This document shows, in pieces, positions 62,701 to 64,000 of a stretch of 64,000 nt of DNA. Below the pieces are notes generated by a model that was given only the letters and a program-made list of their open reading frames with translations, did not search any database and was not told where the DNA came from. Position 1 is the stretch's first letter. Each line of letters starts with the position of its first letter. Made by a program: the position numbers and the translations under genes. This stretch comes from Eopsaltria australis (lineage: Eukaryota > Chordata > Aves > Passeriformes > Petroicidae): assembly GCA_034509425.1 (NCBI GenBank), contig JAVTVJ010001191.1, forward strand, positions 41,001 through 105,000, given 5' to 3'.

Positions 62701-62707
62701 ATGTACT
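29878..62707 (-). CDS. ITSN1: ITSN1 (intersectin 1, long form), 3' sixteen coding exons, partial gene
   Basis: Join on the - strand, in transcript order: 62541-62707, 58454-58499, 56367-56488, 54660-54774, 52166-52357, 42875-42996, 42017-42123, 40948-41131, 40093-40191, 39157-39324, 34509-34721, 33615-33736, 32375-32457, 32193-32276, 31052-31225, 29878-30026. The sum is 2147 nt, giving about 714 residues plus stop with all phases consistent. Against the roughly 1721-residue human long form this starts near residue 1007. Domain order is SH3C, SH3D, SH3E, DH, PH, C2. The protein is a multidomain scaffold of clathrin-mediated endocytosis and actin control. The SH3 domains bind dynamin, synaptojanin, SOS and N-WASP, and the DH-PH tandem activates Cdc42. 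The C-terminal [10 protein letters not shown] identifies intersectin 1 rather than intersectin 2, whose end differs. EH domains, coiled coil and SH3A/B lie beyond base 64000. Confidence 0.95.
30505..30662 (+). mobile_element. CR1 LINE 3' fragment in ITSN1 intron
   Basis: gaggctgtggactccccatc to acaaaccattccatgattct. Confidence 0.8.
31052..31225 (-). CDS. ITSN1: ITSN1 C2-domain exon
   Basis: This exon reads [40 protein letters not shown] and [17 protein letters not shown]. It holds C2 strands with the NPYCEV and NPKWN motifs usual in phospholipid-binding C2 domains. The acceptor is catcttcccag and the donor gtgcgt. Confidence 0.95.
31340..31895. repeat. 18-bp minisatellite in ITSN1 intron
   Basis: About 30 units of ctctgatcccatcccagg, with variants gactcc and atctca. 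It makes long open frames on both strands that are artefacts of a period divisible by three. Confidence 0.95.
32193..32276 (-). CDS. ITSN1: ITSN1 exon, PH-C2 linker and start of C2
   Basis: This exon reads [20 protein letters not shown] and then LKPCRSH. The acceptor ccaccacag gives a Val codon across the junction. An internal ctctcag could also act as an acceptor, but it would break the phase. The donor is gtgagt. LMVNVVEG is the first C2 strand. Confidence 0.92.
32375..32457 (-). CDS. ITSN1: ITSN1 exon, C-terminal PH helix
   Basis: This exon reads [20 protein letters not shown] and then KREKAYL. The invariant Trp of the PH terminal helix is in TAWVQKI. The acceptor is cttctgaag and the donor gtacag. 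Confidence 0.93.
32638..32710. repeat. (ATCCC)n pentanucleotide microsatellite
   Basis: About 14 units of tccca in the intron between the PH exons. Confidence 0.95.
33010..33095 (-). mobile_element. CR1 LINE fragment
   Basis: gatgagttggaaggacccac to ccccaacaatcccagcctgt. Confidence 0.65.
33265..33352 (-). mobile_element. CR1 LINE 3' fragment
   Basis: tcatggtttgggggggatcc to caccttccactgtcccagg. Confidence 0.7.
33615..33736 (-). CDS. ITSN1: ITSN1 PH-domain exon
   Basis: This exon reads [20 protein letters not shown] and then [20 protein letters not shown]. The acceptor is gttttacag and the donor gtgagt. It gives the later PH strands, and ends two bases into an Arg codon. Confidence 0.94.
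33915..34275. repeat. 27-30-bp minisatellite in ITSN1 intron
   Basis: Units of aggcccagcagagtctcctg plus gagagcc or gacagagcc. About 12 units between two PH exons. Confidence 0.93.
34509..34721 (-). CDS. ITSN1: ITSN1 exon, first part of PH domain
   Basis: This exon reads [60 protein letters not shown] and [11 protein letters not shown]. These are the first strands of a pleckstrin-homology domain that binds phosphoinositides. The acceptor is ttttcgcag and the donor gtaagt. Confidence 0.95.
35370..35935. repeat. 14-bp minisatellite in ITSN1 intron
   Basis: About 40 units of ggccatggggcagt with variants at agcc and atag. Frames of 200 codons on the - strand result from the repeat. Confidence 0.95.
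37368..39078. repeat. 1.7-kb array of 9-bp units next to an ITSN1 DH exon
   Basis: Units of ggcacaggt and ggcacagga in irregular alternation, with occasional small indels. The + strand is G/A-rich and low in T. The array ends about 78 bases below the DH exon at 39157. On the - strand it gives a spurious 805-codon Pro/Val frame. Confidence 0.97.
39157..39324 (-). CDS. ITSN1: ITSN1 exon, end of DH and DH-PH linker
   Basis: This exon reads [40 protein letters not shown] and [16 protein letters not shown]. The acceptor is gtgtgcag and the donor gtaacc. A 1.7-kb minisatellite begins about 80 bases into the following intron. Confidence 0.94.
40093..40191 (-). CDS. ITSN1: ITSN1 DH-domain exon with CR3 motif
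   Basis: A 33-codon exon in phase 0: [20 protein letters not shown] and then [13 protein letters not shown]. The segment [14 protein letters not shown] is the conserved CR3 helix that contacts the switch regions of Cdc42. The acceptor is atgtttcag and the donor gtacgt. Confidence 0.95.
40385..40870 (-). mobile_element. CR1 LINE fragment in ITSN1 intron
   Basis: Starts with aatcccagaatcaccagagc and reads back through aaattgctcctgctgtccaa to cccctccaggtctctcctgc; a long copy. Confidence 0.82.
40948..41131 (-). CDS. ITSN1: ITSN1 DH-domain exon
   Basis: This exon reads [40 protein letters not shown] and [20 protein letters not shown], and ends in Lys. The acceptor is cctgcccag and the donor gtaaga. 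It forms the middle helices of the RhoGEF bundle. Confidence 0.94.
42017..42123 (-). CDS. ITSN1: ITSN1 DH-domain exon
   Basis: This exon reads [20 protein letters not shown] and then [15 protein letters not shown]. The acceptor is gactccccag and the donor gtaagt. It continues the RhoGEF helical bundle; IFVNWKEL is typical of intersectin DH domains. Confidence 0.94.
42875..42996 (-). CDS. ITSN1: ITSN1 exon, start of DH domain
   Basis: The acceptor gttttgcag is followed by GGTGTGCAGACC, which with T from SH3E reads [20 protein letters not shown] and then [20 protein letters not shown]. The segment [21 protein letters not shown] is the first conserved helix (CR1) of the RhoGEF domain. The donor is gtgggg. 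Confidence 0.94.
44400..44955. repeat. 18-19-bp minisatellite in ITSN1 intron
   Basis: About 29 units of gggagctgggatcaggtt with one-base length changes. Confidence 0.95.
45610..45800 (-). mobile_element. CR1 LINE 3' fragment
   Basis: cacagaatcctggaatggtt to gccacagcaaatctgggca. Confidence 0.82.
46376..46870 (-). mobile_element. CR1 LINE fragment, subfamily 1
   Basis: cccagaatcccaggatccct to gcccctccaggtctctcctg. The longest subfamily-1 copy here, closely matching the one at 40385. Confidence 0.85.
47180..47335 (+). mobile_element. CR1 LINE 3' fragment
   Basis: ggtggaactgccctctctgg to ggatgtggcccttggggatg; diverged. Confidence 0.55.
47735..47985 (+). mobile_element. CR1 LINE fragment, subfamily 2
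   Basis: actctggggcagggacagga to tccctgggggtccctcccag. Confidence 0.8.
48720..48858 (-). mobile_element. CR1 LINE 3' fragment
   Basis: cacagaatcccagcatgatt to gccacagcaaatctgggca, with an internal deletion. Confidence 0.8.
49142..49362 (+). mobile_element. CR1 LINE fragment, subfamily 1
   Basis: gctcagcttggacagcagga to gccagcctcagggatttggg, near-identical to 11709-11915. Confidence 0.82.
50350..51908 (-). other. ITSN1: ITSN1 short-isoform alternative terminal exon, stop plus 3' UTR
   Basis: The acceptor ctttttctag is followed by GAATCATATGTTGTCC. Joined to the last T of the SH3E exon this gives PSQQ-TGA, the known end of the SH3-only intersectin isoform. The rest of the exon is AT-rich 3' UTR. 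A candidate ATTAAA lies at 50372-50377, and the end near 50350 is an estimate from it. The UTR contains a 28-base A run on the + strand (51269-51296), a U tract in the transcript. The splice call is strong; the 3' end is inferred. Confidence 0.72.
51269..51296. repeat. A28 run in the ITSN1 short-form 3' UTR
   Basis: 28 consecutive A on the + strand, hence U28 in the ITSN1 transcript. A second, shorter A run follows near 51319. Confidence 0.95.
52166..52357 (-). CDS. ITSN1: ITSN1 exon encoding SH3E
   Basis: This exon reads [40 protein letters not shown] and [20 protein letters not shown], ending PSQQ plus a single T before donor gtgagt. That lone T decides the isoform. Spliced to 42996 it makes Trp and continues into the DH domain. 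Spliced to 51908 it makes TGA and ends the short form. Confidence 0.95.
52430..52680 (-). mobile_element. CR1 LINE fragment, subfamily 2, next to the SH3E exon
   Basis: gggggtccctgagccacccc to ctctgcagcctgagcctgcc. It lies within 75 bases of the SH3E acceptor. Confidence 0.8.
52745..52820. repeat. 25-bp tandem repeat, three units
   Basis: ggtttaaaactcccaaaggg plus tttca, three times. Confidence 0.9.
52815..52928 (-). mobile_element. CR1 LINE 3' fragment
   Basis: tcatggaatcccagcagggc to ctgtcccaggctgctccaac. Confidence 0.8.
53985..54580. repeat. Irregular 46-60-bp minisatellite in ITSN1 intron
   Basis: Units built from ggaacaccccagagctcaga, gctcctgtcccacactcact and gcagggatgg, about eleven times. 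It ends about 80 bases below the second SH3D exon (54660). Confidence 0.92.
54660..54774 (-). CDS. ITSN1: ITSN1 exon, second half of SH3D and linker
   Basis: This exon reads [20 protein letters not shown] and then [18 protein letters not shown]. It finishes SH3D (PANYV motif) and gives the proline-rich linker before SH3E. The acceptor is ctccgcag and the donor gtgagc. Confidence 0.94.
56104..56253. repeat. 16-bp minisatellite in ITSN1 intron
   Basis: Nine units of tgggaaggagttttac without variation, close to the first SH3D exon. The absence of variants suggests recent expansion. Confidence 0.95.
56367..56488 (-). CDS. ITSN1: ITSN1 exon, first half of SH3D
   Basis: This exon reads [20 protein letters not shown] and then [20 protein letters not shown], the first four strands of SH3D including the WW pair. 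The acceptor is cttcaacag and the donor gttagt. Confidence 0.94.
56738..56783. repeat. (AAT)n microsatellite
   Basis: About 15 units of aat. Confidence 0.95.
57690..57890 (-). mobile_element. CR1 LINE 3' fragment
   Basis: attcatggagtcatgggatg to caaatctgggcaccctgtgc. Confidence 0.82.
58454..58499 (-). CDS. ITSN1: ITSN1 46-nt linker exon between SH3C and SH3D
   Basis: A small exon reading [15 protein letters not shown] plus one base. The first Gly residue of the exon gives this linker its recalled family form [15 protein letters not shown]. The acceptor is tttcaag and the donor gtgagt. It joins in frame to the SH3D exon, making a Glu codon across the junction. It is too short to appear as an open frame and was found by looking for the missing phase. 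Confidence 0.9.
58745..59140. repeat. 24-bp minisatellite in ITSN1 intron
   Basis: About 16 units of ccaaagcagatcccacttgg plus aatt, with many variants, so it is older than the 16-bp array. Confidence 0.92.
60447..60650. repeat. 40-bp minisatellite, five units
   Basis: ctggcacacctggcacactc plus cctgaacacctgagggcatc at exact 40-base spacing. Confidence 0.95.
62541..62707 (-). CDS. ITSN1: ITSN1 exon encoding SH3C
   Basis: This exon reads [40 protein letters not shown] and [16 protein letters not shown]. It is a complete SH3 fold with the ALYDY-like AMYTY motif, the WW pair and the SNYV motif. The acceptor is ttttccag and the donor gtagag. The first two bases complete a Glu codon from an exon outside the window. 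Confidence 0.94.
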
Positions 62708-64000
62708 CTGGAAAAGAGAAATGCAGCACATGGAGAACTGCTGAGAAACCCCCAGTGATCCTCTGCAAAACCCATCAACACCAGGGGCTAGGCAGAAAGC
62801 AAATTTATTATTAATTACTCATAGCAACAGCAATATTTAATGAATAAAATGGTATCTATCAGAATTGAACAGGATCTAGCAAAAGGCTGCCTCAGGGGGG
62901 TTGTGTGTAATTTGTTGTTGTAATTTAAATGTACATAAATCATTCATTTAGATTTTAAAGATGTTTCTCAGTGGTTTCTGGCTTGTGCTGATGAGTGGAA
63001 TTTTCAGAGTTTGGGATGCAAAGTCCACAGACCTTAAAAATCACCTTTTGCACTTGAGCTTTCCTTCAATCCTCTCAACAGAAGATGTTAAACCCCTGCT
63101 TTATGATTTCTCAAAATCACAGCTTTTCTGAAGTGTTTAGACAAAAGTTGTGTTCCTTTTCAATACAAACACAACACCTGAGATATCCCACCTGGACAAG
63201 ACCCTGCATGTCCACAATTCCTTCTCCTCAAATATGAGGAAAACCACAACAAGGTGATCTTTAGGGTCCCCTTCCAACCCAAACCACCTGGGATTCTATG
63301 GAATATTTACTGAGCAAGAGCAGCTGGACTTTGAAATAATTGATTATCTCCCTTTTCTCAGCTGTTCCCCCCTTTGAGTTTCTGTGGTGCTCATGCCAGA
63401 GGCAAATTAAATATAAATGCACCTAAAACTGTAGCTGGAATTGCAGTTACAAACTTCAGCTGTGCTGTAGGGATTATGCACAAGTGTTCACCTGTAACTT
63501 GTATTTAGGTTAACTGATTACCTCTGCCTGTGATTTAATTAACCTACAGCTGACTCTGCACTGGAGGGGATTAAGAGTTAAGGCAGCTCATGTGGGGACA
63601 TTCCCCTCCAGCTGAAGGGTGGCAACAGCCAGGAATTCCCCTTTTAAAACCCTTCAGGAAAACATCTGCTAATTCAGTGCTTGTGCCCCAGGCTCCAGCT
63701 TTAACATGGAGCTGAGCATAAGGTCCCCAATATTCTACAAGTGACTGTCACTGCCTTCATTAATGGAACACTGGGAATGAGCTTGGGGGGAAAATACAAT
63801 ATTTACCAATTCCTGACATCATGGGCACATGGACAGATGTGCTTATTGGGCCCTCTGTGAAAACCCATTCTAGATCAAAAAATGTTACCAAAGTAATGGC
63901 CAAAAAAAAAAAAAAGAAATCTTTTAGAAATATAATAGAATAAAAATATATAATATATAAAATACAATATTATAGAAAGAAAGACAGACAGACAGACAGA
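62708..64000 (-). other. ITSN1: ITSN1 intron upstream of the SH3C exon (part)
   Basis: AT-rich unique sequence with a short CR1 3' end (about 63248-63303, + orientation), a short A run at 63901 and a terminal gaca microsatellite that runs off the window. No exon was recognised; the preceding ITSN1 exon should lie beyond 64000. Confidence 0.65.
63980..64000. repeat. (GACA)n microsatellite at window end
   Basis: gacagacagacagacaga runs off the window, so its full length is unknown. Confidence 0.85.

Overview
The window is vertebrate nuclear DNA and almost certainly from a bird, probably a passerine. It holds about thirty truncated CR1-type LINE copies, many GC-rich minisatellites, and parts of two conserved genes that lie on human chromosome 21q22. 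Both genes are read from spliced exons whose lengths, phases and splice sites fit together. Species and family names come from recalled knowledge, because no database was searched.

Region 1 (1-10743, + strand) is the 3' part of CLIC6, a chloride intracellular channel / glutathione-transferase-fold protein. Five coding exons of 110, 126, 107, 182 and 162 nt join in frame to the stop at 10743. The long first exon lies upstream of the window, so bases 1-5951 are intron 1, filled with CR1 fragments and two minisatellites.

Region 2 (about 11600-24230) is the unusual part: a block of a modular, multicopy gene family between the two conserved genes. Copy A (- strand, 14164-15738) and copy B (+ strand, 18174-21176, an uninterrupted 1000-codon frame) lie in the arms of a large inverted repeat (about 12268-15745 and 18188-22283). 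A 2.4-kb spacer with a CpG-rich core separates them. Copy B carries 31 consecutive 60-bp units without a single indel, giving an acidic Ser/Asp/Glu 20-residue repeat. Copy C (22518-23861) has the same N-terminal box but a different middle and a 30-bp repeat tail. Fragments D, E and F lie around copy A. I do not recognise the family and propose it as the most interesting system in the window.

Region 3 (29878-62707, - strand) is the 3' half of ITSN1 (intersectin 1), a scaffold and Cdc42 exchange factor of endocytosis. Sixteen coding exons cover SH3C, SH3D, SH3E, the DH and PH domains and C2, about 714 residues, ending in the intersectin-1 C terminus. An alternative terminal exon (51908 downward) makes the SH3-only short isoform by building its TGA stop across the splice junction. 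The introns hold at least nine minisatellites, including a 1.7-kb array of 9-bp units that ends about 75 bp from a DH-domain exon.

CLIC6 and ITSN1 face each other tail to tail. The family block and the probable ITSN1 3' UTR (down to about 24780) lie between them.
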